64,000 bases of DNA from assembly GCA_963674545.2 (NCBI GenBank), contig CAXXFB010000001.1, forward strand, positions 434,001-498,000, given 5' to 3'. The translations under genes were made by a program, and so were the position numbers. The notes under the pieces are model-generated. The model saw nothing but the letters and a program-made list of their open reading frames with translations. It had not been told where the DNA came from and made no database searches. Positions 18,284 through 26,308 of this stretch are shown here, piece by piece. The stretch's first letter is position 1. Each line of letters opens with the position of its first letter. Origin of the DNA: JABGQS01 sp963674545. Its GTDB lineage: Bacteria; Bacillota; Clostridia; Christensenellales; SZUA-584.

Positions 18284-19519
18284 TCATTCTCCATACATAT
18301 ATCTGCGTTGCTCCGGCGTAAGCTTGTCTATCGTTATACCAAGTGACTCCAATTTAAGCCTTGCAACATAATCATCAAGCTCACACGGAACGTTATAGAC
18401 TTTGTTCTCCATGCTGCCTTTATGTTCTACAAGATGCTTTAAAGACAGCGCCTGCAGTGCAAAGCTTAAGTCCATTATTTCTGCCGGATGCCCATCACCT
18501 GCAGCAAGGTTTACAAGCCTTCCTTCGGCTATCACATAAAGCGTTTTTCCGTTCAGGTTATAACCTTGTATGTTGTTTCTTGCTTCAAAACTGTCTTGTG
18601 CAGATTTTTTGAGTTTTGCTACTGCCACTTCGACATCAAAGTGGCCCGCATTGCACATCATCGCTCCATCTTTCATACGCTCAAAATGATTTTGCGTTAT
18701 TACGTCATTGCAACCTGTTACTGTTATAAATATATCACCCAGAGTTGCAGCCTCGTCCATAGTCATAACTGAAAAGCCGTCCATTACGGCTTCTATCGCA
18801 CATACAGGGTCAACTTCTGTAACAACGACTTTTGCGCCAAGACCTTTAGCACGCATAGCTACGCCTTTTCCGCACCAACCGTATCCTGCCACTACGACCG
18901 TTTTCCCCGCTATAACGAGATTTGTAGTTCTCATAATGCCGTCCCATACGGACTGGCCTGTTCCGTAACGGTTATCGAATAGATGCTTGCACTGTCCGTC
19001 GTTTACGGCTATCACAGGAAATTTGAGCGTACCGTCCTTCTCTTTCTGCCTATAACGCAGTACACCTGTTGTCGTTTCCTCACATGCTCCTATAACGCCG
19101 CCGGCTTTGCATGCAAGCGTTGTATGCAGCGCTTCGGAAAGATCTGCACCGTCATCCAATACAAGATCCGGGCCATTGTCAAGCGCCATAGAAATATGCC
19201 GCTCGTATTCTTCCTGAGTCGCTCCGTGCCAGGCATAAACGTCCATCCCGCCCGCTGCAAGTGCTGCGGCGACATCGTCCTGCGTTGACAGCGGATTAGA
19301 GCCGGTGACGGACATTTTTGCGCCACCTGCTTCAAGAACCCTGCAAAGATATGCTGTTTTTGCCTCCAAATGTATAGACAGCGAAACCTTTAAGCCATCA
19401 AAAGGCTGCTCTTTTATGAATTGTTCTTTTATAGACGAAAGAACAGGCATATGGCTTTGAACCCAGCTTATTTTTGTTTCGCCCTTGCTGGCAAGGTTTA
19501 TGTCTCTTACCTGACTCAT
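18284..19519 (-). CDS. ahcY: Adenosylhomocysteinase family enzyme (SAH or S-inosylhomocysteine hydrolase)
   Basis: NAD-dependent hydrolase releasing homocysteine from S-adenosylhomocysteine or its inosyl form. The NAD site is GYGWCGKGVAMRAKGLGA; NPLSTQDDVAAAL and the C-terminal KLESLGITIDKLTPEQRRYM are conserved. At 411 residues it lacks the insertion of the long bacterial/eukaryotic type and resembles the archaeal/Thermotoga type. The substrate-base segment reads IHLEAKTAYL (His50, Glu52, Lys54) where the classical enzyme has HMT(V/I)(E/Q)TA, so the residues that contact the adenine edge differ. Immediately upstream of the coupled deaminase gene. Confidence 0.92.
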   Translation of the reverse strand: MSQVRDINLASKGETKISWVQSHMPVLSSIKEQFIKEQPFDGLKVSLSIHLEAKTAYLCRVLEAGGAKMSVTGSNPLSTQDDVAAALAAGGMDVYAWHGATQEEYERHISMALDNGPDLVLDDGADLSEALHTTLACKAGGVIGACEETTTGVLRYRQKEKDGTLKFPVIAVNDGQCKHLFDNRYGTGQSVWDGIMRTTNLVIAGKTVVVAGYGWCGKGVAMRAKGLGAKVVVTEVDPVCAIEAVMDGFSVMTMDEAATLGDIFITVTGCNDVITQNHFERMKDGAMMCNAGHFDVEVAVAKLKKSAQDSFEARNNIQGYNLNGKTLYVIAEGRLVNLAAGDGHPAEIMDLSFALQALSLKHLVEHKGSMENKVYNVPCELDDYVARLKLESLGITIDKLTPEQRRYMYGE

Positions 19520-20401
19520 CTATATCATCTCTTTCACTCGTTTTTTAAGGTATTCCGAGAATTCATCTTTAAGATCGTCACGGCTAAGCGCCTGATCTAC
19601 TGTAGCTTTCAAGAATCCGAGTTTATCTCCAACGTCATATCTGTTGCCTTCGAACTCATAAGCGTACATACCCTCTTTAACCATCAGAGTTTTAAGAGCA
19701 TCTGTAAGCTGTATCTCGTTGTTCTTGCCCGGAGCCTGATTCTCCAGTATATCGAACACCTGCGGCGTTATCACATAGCGTCCGAGGATCGCTATGTTTG
19801 AAGGAGCATCTCCCGGAGCCGGCTTTTCCACCATATCGCAGACTTCGTGCAGTCTGCCTTTTGCATCTTTATCTGCCGGAGCTATTATTCCGTACTTATC
19901 AACTTCGCTGTCTGGTACTCTCTGAACCCCAATAACAGACCTTTTATGTTCGTTGTATACATCTATAAGCTGGCCTATTGCCGGTTTTTCAGAAACTATC
20001 ATATCATCACCAAGCAGCACAGCAAAAGGCTCGCTTCCAACAAAATCGCGAGCGCAGCTTATTGCATGCCCAAGTCCCCTTGGTTCTTTCTGCCGGACAT
20101 AAAATACATTTACAAGATTTGAAATGTCTTCTACAACACTTAACAGCTCTTGTTTTCCCTGTCTTTCGAGCTCTGCCTCAAGCTCGTAAGATTTATCAAA
20201 ATGGTCTTCAATCGTACGTTTTCCCCTGCCGGTTATTATTATTATGCTCTCTATACCTGCGGCTATCGCTTCTTCAACGATATACTGTATCATAGGTTTG
20301 TCTACGACAGGGAGCATCTCTTTCGGCTGAGCTTTTGTTGCAGGCAGGAATCGGGTCCCAAGCCCTGCGGCTGGTATTACTGCTTTTCTTATTTTTGTCA
20401 T
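19520..20401 (-). CDS. galU: UTP-glucose-1-phosphate uridylyltransferase
   Basis: Makes UDP-glucose from UTP and glucose-1-phosphate for envelope polysaccharide and glycolipid synthesis. The N-terminal nucleotide-binding signature AAGLGTRFLPATKAQPKEML and the following PMIQYIVEEA are intact. LLGDDM and the ENQAPGKNNEIQLTDAL region complete the active site. I choose the ATG at 20401, preceded by GGAGG at six bases, over the ATG 21 bases upstream that has no ribosome-binding site. About 293 residues. The ahcY gene follows at once. Confidence 0.96.
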   Translation of the reverse strand: MTKIRKAVIPAAGLGTRFLPATKAQPKEMLPVVDKPMIQYIVEEAIAAGIESIIIITGRGKRTIEDHFDKSYELEAELERQGKQELLSVVEDISNLVNVFYVRQKEPRGLGHAISCARDFVGSEPFAVLLGDDMIVSEKPAIGQLIDVYNEHKRSVIGVQRVPDSEVDKYGIIAPADKDAKGRLHEVCDMVEKPAPGDAPSNIAILGRYVITPQVFDILENQAPGKNNEIQLTDALKTLMVKEGMYAYEFEGNRYDVGDKLGFLKATVDQALSRDDLKDEFSEYLKKRVKEMI

Positions 20402-20437
20402 ATAACCCTCCAATCTTTGCATTACTACAACTTCGCT

Positions 20438-20443
20438 ATTATA
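20438..20443 (-). promoter_or_regulatory. Candidate -10 box of the galU operon
   Basis: A perfect TATAAT on the minus strand about 37 bases upstream of the galU start. The -35 region (A-rich) is poor, so this is a weak call based on the -10 alone. It would drive galU through to the terminator near 10.95 kb. Confidence 0.45.
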
Positions 20444-20543
20444 CTACATTTTGTCTCTTTTTTGTTTACTTTTTTATTAATAATATACTCCATGTTGTTT
20501 TTTTAGCATAACTTTACCGCTATGCACCGCAACAAAAATGCGC

Positions 20544-20572
20544 TTGACCAAAACAAATGTTCGAGTTATAAT
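20544..20572 (+). promoter_or_regulatory. Sigma-A promoter of dinB
   Basis: TTGACC at 20544-20549 and TATAAT at 20567-20572, with exactly 17 bases between. It is one of the best promoter matches in the window and lies 35 bases before the dinB ATG at 20607. Confidence 0.8.
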
Positions 20573-20592
20573 TATATTAGAATATTTGTTCG
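20550..20592 (+). promoter_or_regulatory. Two LexA-like operators at the dinB promoter
   Basis: The Gram-positive LexA box is CGAAC-N4-GTTCG. AAAACAAATGTTCG (20550-20563) lies inside the promoter spacer and differs at two positions of one half-site. AGAATATTTGTTCG (20579-20592) lies just downstream of the -10 and also differs at two positions. Each keeps one perfect GTTCG half. Location over an error-prone polymerase promoter makes SOS control likely, but neither box is perfect. Confidence 0.55.
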
Positions 20593-20606
20593 GTTTGGTG
20601 GTTTAT

Positions 20607-21848
20607 ATGGACAGGGTCATACTTCACTGCGATTTAAATAGCTTTTTTGCTTCTGCGTCTATGCTGGAACATCCGGAGCTTGCCGGAAAGGCCGTCGCTG
20701 TCTGCGGAGACGTCGCCAAAAGGCATGGCATTGTGCTGGCAAAGAGCATGCTTGCAAAACGTGCGGGTATAAGGACCGGGGAAGTTTTGTGGAAAGCCCG
20801 GCAGCTATGCCCACAGCTTATCACACTTCCTGCCGACTATCAGCTTTATATGAAACTATCCAAGAAAGTGACTGGTATATATGAACGCTACACAGGCAGG
20901 ATAGAACCTTTCGGTATAGACGAGTGCTGGCTGGATATCACTCCTCACAAAAAATCTGAAACTTACGGCAGAGACACTGCAGAAGAAATAAGAAAGACCA
21001 TAAAAAGAGAAACGGGGCTGACAGTTTCTATAGGCGTTTCGTGGAACAAGATATACGCTAAGCTTGGAAGCGACTACAAAAAGCCGGACGCAGTCACTGA
21101 AATAAGCCGTAAGAACTATCGCAGCATAGCATGGTCCCTGCCCTGCCGCGATCTTATCTGTGTTGGCAGATCTACAGGCAAAACGCTGGAGAAAGCGGGA
21201 ATAAACACCATCGGCGATATCGCTAACTGCCCGAGGCCTTTTCTGAAAGCGCTGCTTGGGAAAAACGGGCTTACGCTGCACGACTTTGCCAGCGGCAACG
21301 ACGATTCGCCCGTGCAGAGTATAGACCACACGTATCTTGTTAAAGGCATAGGCAACAGCATGACTACCGTTCATGACCTGGTCAGCGACATCGAAGTGAA
21401 GCAGGCCTTTCTTATACTTGGTGAAATGGTCGCATACCGGGCACGAAAAAAACTCCTGCAGGGAAGCGTTATCGGCATATACCTTAGAGACAAAGACCTC
21501 GTCAGCGTCACAAGACAGATAAGCCTTGGACGCTCTACGTTCATATCAGACGAAATGGCGGAGCACGCTATGACGCTGTACCGGGGCAACTGGAACGCCG
21601 CAAAACGCCCCATACGCTCTATAGGCCTTCGTCTGGAGCGTCTTTCTCCCATCGGGCTCTACACACAATTAAGCTTCGTTGATCCCCGACGCACCTTTCT
21701 TCAGGACCTTGAATTTGCAAAGGACGACATAGTCCGGCGTTTCGGCAAGGAGGCGATCACACGGGCAAGCCTTATGAAAACAACGGTAGTCGAAAACAAC
21801 CCCAAAGAGCAGCACATCGTTCATCCTCTTTCTTTTTTCAGGATGTGA
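20607..21848 (+). CDS. dinB: Y-family DNA polymerase IV
   Basis: Error-prone translesion polymerase. Palm motifs DLNSFFAS (first catalytic Asp) and GIDECWLDIT (second Asp/Glu; the usual motif is DEAYLD) are present, along with SIGVSWNKIYAKLGSDYKKPD. The helix-hairpin-helix and little-finger domain follow. About 413 residues from the ATG at 20607, which has GGTGG upstream and gives the family start MDRVILHCDLN; the longer in-frame start at 20538 would lie upstream of the -10. The C-terminus (VHPLSFFRM) lacks an obvious canonical beta-clamp motif. Its stop codon directly abuts the stop of the convergent HIT gene. Confidence 0.94.
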   Translation: MDRVILHCDLNSFFASASMLEHPELAGKAVAVCGDVAKRHGIVLAKSMLAKRAGIRTGEVLWKARQLCPQLITLPADYQLYMKLSKKVTGIYERYTGRIEPFGIDECWLDITPHKKSETYGRDTAEEIRKTIKRETGLTVSIGVSWNKIYAKLGSDYKKPDAVTEISRKNYRSIAWSLPCRDLICVGRSTGKTLEKAGINTIGDIANCPRPFLKALLGKNGLTLHDFASGNDDSPVQSIDHTYLVKGIGNSMTTVHDLVSDIEVKQAFLILGEMVAYRARKKLLQGSVIGIYLRDKDLVSVTRQISLGRSTFISDEMAEHAMTLYRGNWNAAKRPIRSIGLRLERLSPIGLYTQLSFVDPRRTFLQDLEFAKDDIVRRFGKEAITRASLMKTTVVENNPKEQHIVHPLSFFRM

Positions 21849-22190
21849 TCATCCCGGAGGCCAACCCAGAGACCTTCCCCCCAGCAGATGGAAGTGGAGA
21901 TGGTCAACAGCCTGCCCTCCGTCTTTGCCGGTATTGGCAACTATTCGGTAGCCGCTGCGCATCCCGAATTCTTCAGCCAGTTTCTTTGCTACGCTGAAAA
22001 TACGTGCATAAATGTCAAAATCGCTTTCCTTAGTATCGGCTACAGATTTAATGTGTTTTTTCGGTACTATCAGAACATGTACCGGAGCCTGCGGATCTAT
22101 GTCGTGAAAAGCCAGTACTGTTTCATCTTCATAGACTTTGTTTGAAGGAATCTTGCCTTTTACGATTTTACAGAACAGACAGTCGTCCAT
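21849..22190 (-). CDS. HIT family (HINT-like) purine phosphoramidase
   Basis: Histidine-triad nucleotide hydrolase that splits adenosine phosphoramidates and related nucleotides. DCLFCKIVKGKIPSNKVYEDE is the family N-terminus, HVLIVPKKH precedes the active site, and HLHFHLLGG is the triad. I use the ATG at 22190 (GAGGAG upstream, about 113 residues). It overlaps the 3' end of mtaB by 31 bases and is the last gene of the heat-shock operon. No terminator is visible before the convergent dinB stop. Confidence 0.93.
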   Translation of the reverse strand: MDDCLFCKIVKGKIPSNKVYEDETVLAFHDIDPQAPVHVLIVPKKHIKSVADTKESDFDIYARIFSVAKKLAEEFGMRSGYRIVANTGKDGGQAVDHLHFHLLGGRSLGWPPG

Positions 22191-23455
22191 ATAGGTTCTC
22201 CTCTCATTACGCCATTCTTTATCTCTTCGAGACGCACCTCTGCGCACTCGTTTTCTTTTACATTTGCAGCAACACGAACATAACGCTTTGAATATCCTTC
22301 AGTAAGCCCGGGGGAAACCTTTGATTCTTCTTCAAACAGGACTTCATCAGTTCTGCCTATCAATGAACTTAAGTATTCATGTTCAAGCTTTTCGCCTATC
22401 GATATCAATTGTTTTGCACGCTGCCTCGCCGTTACTGTCGGAACTTTTGGTTTCATATCGTATGCTTTAGTGCCTTCTCTGGCAGAGAACGGGAATACGT
22501 GCAGCCTTGAGAATCTGGCTGTTTCAACAAACTTAGCTGTTTGCTCAAATTCATCTTCCGTTTCACCCGGAAATCCCGTTATTATATCTGTAGTTATAGC
22601 CGGAGTATCAAAGTGTTTTCTTAACATCTCCAGCATCTTTAAATATTCCCGTGGGGTGTATTTCCTGTTCATACGTTCCAGTACAGTTTTTGATCCGCTC
22701 TGTAATGACAGATGAAAATGCGGACACAGGTTTACTGATTTAGAAAGCCGTTTTACAAATTTTTCGTCGATAATACCTGTTTCGAGCGAACCCAGCCTTA
22801 TCCTTACATTAAGGCTATCAAGTGCCACCACAACATCTGCCAAGTCTTTGCCATCATCACTATATGAAGCTATGTGTATCCCGGTCAAAACTATCTCTTT
22901 AGCGCCGCCGTCAGTAAGTGTCTGCGCCTCTTTAAATATTTCGCTCAGTTTTCTTGAACGTGACCTGCCCCGAACATATGGTATAATACAGTAGCTGCAA
23001 AAGTTATTACAGCCCTCCTGTATTTTAATCGTTCCTCTTGTTCGCTCGCCGGACGTTGAAACACTCATTTTCTCAAAGCCGCATGCATCTATGTTATGAA
23101 CTGTATTTAGATTATCTTTGCCCAGCAATATCTCATCTGCTATGTCTGCTATGCCGCTTCTGCCGTCCGTACCTACAACAGCACACACGCCATCATATTC
23201 CAACGCTTTACTTGAATCTTTCTGTGCCATGCAGCCAGCCACAATGACTTTTCCCAGCTTTGTTGCACGCCTTATCATGGAGCGTGATTTTTTATCTGCC
23301 GTTACAGTTACCGTGCATGTGTTTACAACAACAATATCGCTTGGCTTTCCAAAAGGAACCGCTATAAAGCCGTTCTTTTCGAACTGTTCGCGCATGTATG
23401 TTGAATCATATGCATTTACTTTGCATCCAAGTGTATAAAACGATACCGTTTTCAA
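22160..23455 (-). CDS. mtaB: tRNA (N6-threonylcarbamoyladenosine-37-C2)-methylthiotransferase
   Basis: Radical-SAM methylthiotransferase turning t6A37 into ms2t6A in ANN-decoding tRNAs. The N-terminal UPF0004 domain begins SFYTLGCKVNAYDS with conserved cysteines (GCK, NTCTVT, AGCMAQ). The radical-SAM motif is CNNFCSYC, and a TRAM RNA-binding domain is at the C-terminus. No ATG exists near the start. The TTG at 23455 forms TTGA with the rsmE stop and gives the typical MKTVSFYTLGCKVN; a GTG at 23485 would add ten atypical residues. About 431 residues. Confidence 0.93.
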   Translation of the reverse strand: MKTVSFYTLGCKVNAYDSTYMREQFEKNGFIAVPFGKPSDIVVVNTCTVTVTADKKSRSMIRRATKLGKVIVAGCMAQKDSSKALEYDGVCAVVGTDGRSGIADIADEILLGKDNLNTVHNIDACGFEKMSVSTSGERTRGTIKIQEGCNNFCSYCIIPYVRGRSRSRKLSEIFKEAQTLTDGGAKEIVLTGIHIASYSDDGKDLADVVVALDSLNVRIRLGSLETGIIDEKFVKRLSKSVNLCPHFHLSLQSGSKTVLERMNRKYTPREYLKMLEMLRKHFDTPAITTDIITGFPGETEDEFEQTAKFVETARFSRLHVFPFSAREGTKAYDMKPKVPTVTARQRAKQLISIGEKLEHEYLSSLIGRTDEVLFEEESKVSPGLTEGYSKRYVRVAANVKENECAEVRLEEIKNGVMRGEPIWTTVCSVKS

Positions 23456-24165
23456 TATTTCATTTGTCCTTTTTCGTAAAAGCACGCCGATAATACTGCG
23501 ATTCCGGCAGTTTCGGTACGCAGAATCCGCCTGCCTAGCGTTACAACAACAGCGCCTGCTTCACGCATACTATCTATCTCTGCCTTTTCGAAACCGCCTT
23601 CGCTGCCAATTACTATTCCTATATCCTTCGCTTCTGTTCTAAGCGCCTGTGAAAGATCTTTTATCTGTTCTTCTTCATAGCAGGCTATCAGAAGCTTGTG
23701 CCTTTTCATAAGATTAAGCGCATCATGAAAACTCTGAACATCACTTACGTTGGGTATTATACTTCTTCCGCTCTGTTTAGCCGCTGAAAGGGAAACCTTC
23801 GCCAACTTTTGTCCTTGTCCTTGCGGCCGCTTTACACAGCGTTTTGACAGAAAAGGAATTATTTCATGCACACCTAGCTCTACAGCTTTGTCTACTATAT
23901 CGTTCATTTTTGCAGATTTTGGGTAAGCCTGATACAGTGTTACTTTGACATCAGGTTCAGCGCTGCCTGTTTCTTTCTTTATGATTTCTGCAGTTACATC
24001 CTTGTCAATATTGCTGACAGCGCAGTAATAATCCATACCGCTTCCGTCGATAGCTATAAACTCTTCACCGGCCTTCATACGAAGTGAATTCTTCATATGA
24101 GCAGCTTCTTCACCAGTGATCTTCAAGTAGTTATCATATACATTGTCTGTAAAAAATCTTCGCAT
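23452..24165 (-). CDS. rsmE: 16S rRNA (uracil-1498-N3)-methyltransferase
   Basis: SPOUT-class SAM methyltransferase acting on U1498 of 16S rRNA. The N-terminal PUA-like region begins MRRFFTDN. The knotted C-terminal part has IGSEGGFEKAEID and LGRRILRTETA, which form the SAM pocket. 237 residues is typical. It follows prmA with one base between and is co-located as in many Firmicutes. Confidence 0.95.
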   Translation of the reverse strand: MRRFFTDNVYDNYLKITGEEAAHMKNSLRMKAGEEFIAIDGSGMDYYCAVSNIDKDVTAEIIKKETGSAEPDVKVTLYQAYPKSAKMNDIVDKAVELGVHEIIPFLSKRCVKRPQGQGQKLAKVSLSAAKQSGRSIIPNVSDVQSFHDALNLMKRHKLLIACYEEEQIKDLSQALRTEAKDIGIVIGSEGGFEKAEIDSMREAGAVVVTLGRRILRTETAGIAVLSACFYEKGQMKY

Positions 24166-24166
24166 G

Positions 24167-25081
24167 TTACTTCCTTACAGCAAGCGCTCTCCAGTCGGCC
24201 ATTTCCATTGTTTCTATAACACTCAAGCTATTCTCTTTAATTGACTCTAAAACATCCTCAAGTCTATCCTCTATTATACCAGACATGATATATATCGCAT
24301 CATCTTTCATATATTCTTTAACTCTTCCGTTAAGTCTTATTATTATATCAGCTATTATATTTGCAAAAACAATATCATATTTATATGGTTGTGCACTTTC
24401 AAGCAGGTCTGACTGAATAGCTTCCAGTTCTATACCATTTCGCACTGCGTTCTCTTTTGTGACTTCGACGCTTACGCTATCATAATCCAGAGACGTTACT
24501 TTTTCTGCCCCCAGTTTTGCTCCTGCTATTCCAAGTATTCCTGAGCCACAGCCAACATCCAGCAATGACCATCCTTTTTTTTCAGGTTTATATTTCTGCA
24601 AGAGCTCCAGACACATCTTTGTTGTTTCGTGAACTCCCGAACCAAATGCCATTCCAGGATCCATTTCAATAACAATTTCTTCCGGTGATTTATCATATAC
24701 TTCCCATGTCGGTTTTATTATTATGTTGCCTGCGGCACGAAAAGTAGTAAAGTTCTTCTTAAAGTTTTCGTTCCAATCTTTATCAATAACCTCGTCAATG
24801 CTTAACTCCAGACTGCCTGTTTGCGCTTCGCTGCTTTCGCTTAGCGTTAACAGATCTGTTTTTATTTTTTTCAGAGTTTCTTCGAAGCCAAGTTCTCCGT
24901 AATAGGCAATGATAGTCGTTTCGGGTAAGTTTATTACATCCTCGCCGTATTCGTCGCCCTTTGCCTCAGGAACAGAGCCACCCTTTACTTCAACGCCCGA
25001 AGCTCCTGCATCTACCAAAACAGATGATATTAAATCGCCTGTCTGTTCGTTAGTTTTTATACTGACCTTTTTCCACTTCAT
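24167..25081 (-). CDS. prmA: Ribosomal protein L11 methyltransferase
   Basis: Trimethylates ribosomal protein L11. The N-terminal substrate-recognition domain is followed by the Rossmann methyltransferase with LLDVGCGSGILGIAGAKLGA (SAM loop) and VFANIIADII (NxxA catalytic-site region). DPGMAFGSGVHETT is the family signature. 304 residues. It lies one base after dnaJ; the dnaJ-prmA-rsmE order is the usual one in Gram-positives. Confidence 0.95.
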   Translation of the reverse strand: MKWKKVSIKTNEQTGDLISSVLVDAGASGVEVKGGSVPEAKGDEYGEDVINLPETTIIAYYGELGFEETLKKIKTDLLTLSESSEAQTGSLELSIDEVIDKDWNENFKKNFTTFRAAGNIIIKPTWEVYDKSPEEIVIEMDPGMAFGSGVHETTKMCLELLQKYKPEKKGWSLLDVGCGSGILGIAGAKLGAEKVTSLDYDSVSVEVTKENAVRNGIELEAIQSDLLESAQPYKYDIVFANIIADIIIRLNGRVKEYMKDDAIYIMSGIIEDRLEDVLESIKENSLSVIETMEMADWRALAVRK

Positions 25082-25082
25082 A

Positions 25083-26198
25083 CTATTTGCCCTTTACGCT
25101 GTCAAAAAAGTTCTTTTTATCTTTACTAAGCTCCTCGAACTCCTTAAGCAGCTTCTTTTGTTTATCCGAAAGTTTCTTAGGCGTTTCCACTTTTACTTGT
25201 ACGTATAGGTTTCCTTTTCTGCTCGAGTGAAGATGCTGTATGCCTTTATCTTTAAGCCTGAATACCGTTCCCGTCTGTGTTCCGGAACCCATCTTATATT
25301 TTGCTTTACCGTCCAGCGTCGGGATGATAAGCTCGTCGCCAAGCGCAGCCTGTGCAAATGACACCGGCATTTCAAGATATAGGTCGTAATCATCTCGCCT
25401 GAAGTATTTATGCGGGGCAACTCTTATATATATCTGAAGGTCTCCGCTTGGTCCTCCACGCTGTCCTGAGCTTCCCTCTCCTCTCAATGTAAGAATCTGT
25501 CCGTTATCTATTCCTGCCGGAATATTTACCTTTATATTCTTTTGCTGCTTTTTGATTCCTCTTCCGCTGCAGTCACTGCAAGGTTCTTTGATTATCGTGC
25601 CTCTTCCTCCGCAGTCCGGACAGTCTACAACATTTACAATATTGCCGAATATCGATTGTGTCTGTCTTCTTATCTGTCCGGTGCCGCCACATGTCCTGCA
25701 TGTTTCCGGCTGTGTGCCTTCCTTTGCGCCAGTACCCTTACATGTGCTGCAGGTTTCATTTCTATTTATGCTAACTTCTTTATTCGTTCCGAAAGCCGCT
25801 TCTTCGAAAGTTATTCTCAAATCTGCTCTGATATCCGAACCACGAACAGGTCCGTTTCTGCGGTGCGAGGTGCCTCCGCCGCCAAAGAAGGAATCAAATA
25901 TATCGCTGAAACCACCTGCAAAATCTCCGAAACCACTGAAACCACCACCGAAACCACCGCCGCCGTTTTGATCGAAGGCAGCATGTCCAAACTGGTCATA
26001 CTGTCTGCGTTTATTTTCGTCACCTAAAATTTCATACGCTTCGCTGACTTCATGAAACTTTTCCGGTGAGCCTGCGTTTTCTTTATTGGTATCCGGATGA
26101 TATTGCTTTGCAAGCTTTCTGTAAGCCTTTTTTATTTCCTCGCTGGTTGCGTCTTTTTTAACGCCAAGCACTTCGTAGTAATCTCTTTTCGTTGCCAA
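25083..26198 (-). CDS. dnaJ: Chaperone protein DnaJ
   Basis: Hsp40 co-chaperone that stimulates DnaK ATPase and holds unfolded clients. The J domain (about 1-70) contains the HPD tripeptide (KQYHPDTN). A Gly/Phe-rich linker follows (FGGGFSGFGDFAGGF). The zinc region has four CxxCxGxG repeats (CSTCKGTG, CRTCGGTG, CPDCGGRG, CSDCSGRG), then the C-terminal client-binding domain. 371 residues. The start codon is TTG at 26198 with only a weak GGCGG upstream, so translation may be modest. Confidence 0.97.
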   Translation of the reverse strand: MATKRDYYEVLGVKKDATSEEIKKAYRKLAKQYHPDTNKENAGSPEKFHEVSEAYEILGDENKRRQYDQFGHAAFDQNGGGGFGGGFSGFGDFAGGFSDIFDSFFGGGGTSHRRNGPVRGSDIRADLRITFEEAAFGTNKEVSINRNETCSTCKGTGAKEGTQPETCRTCGGTGQIRRQTQSIFGNIVNVVDCPDCGGRGTIIKEPCSDCSGRGIKKQQKNIKVNIPAGIDNGQILTLRGEGSSGQRGGPSGDLQIYIRVAPHKYFRRDDYDLYLEMPVSFAQAALGDELIIPTLDGKAKYKMGSGTQTGTVFRLKDKGIQHLHSSRKGNLYVQVKVETPKKLSDKQKKLLKEFEELSKDKKNFFDSVKGK

Positions 26199-26240
26199 AA
26201 TACACTTACCGCCTAAACAGATTTTTTTACTGCTCTACAA

Positions 26241-26269
26241 AGCCAAAGCAGTTATAAACTGCTCTGGCT
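26241..26269 (-). promoter_or_regulatory. Hairpin in the dnaK-dnaJ intergenic region
   Basis: AGCCA-A-AGCAGT (26241-26252) pairs with ACTGCT-C-TGGCT (26258-26269) around a five-base loop, an 11-bp stem with one mismatch. On the minus-strand transcript it is not followed directly by a U run, so it looks more like an attenuator or mRNA-stabilising or processing element than a full terminator. It could explain lower dnaJ than dnaK expression. Confidence 0.6.
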
Positions 26270-26308
26270 CTGCAAAGAAAACTATTAATTTATGTTGCTT
26301 AATTATTG

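Noticed and set aside
20856..21374. Long antisense open frame (172 residues) opposite dinB
   Set aside because: It is the mirror of a conserved, motif-bearing polymerase gene, has no ribosome site and no recognisable domain.
23452..23485. Frameshift between rsmE and mtaB
   Set aside because: The 34-base frame overlap disappears if mtaB starts at the TTG at 23455, which gives the family-typical N-terminus.
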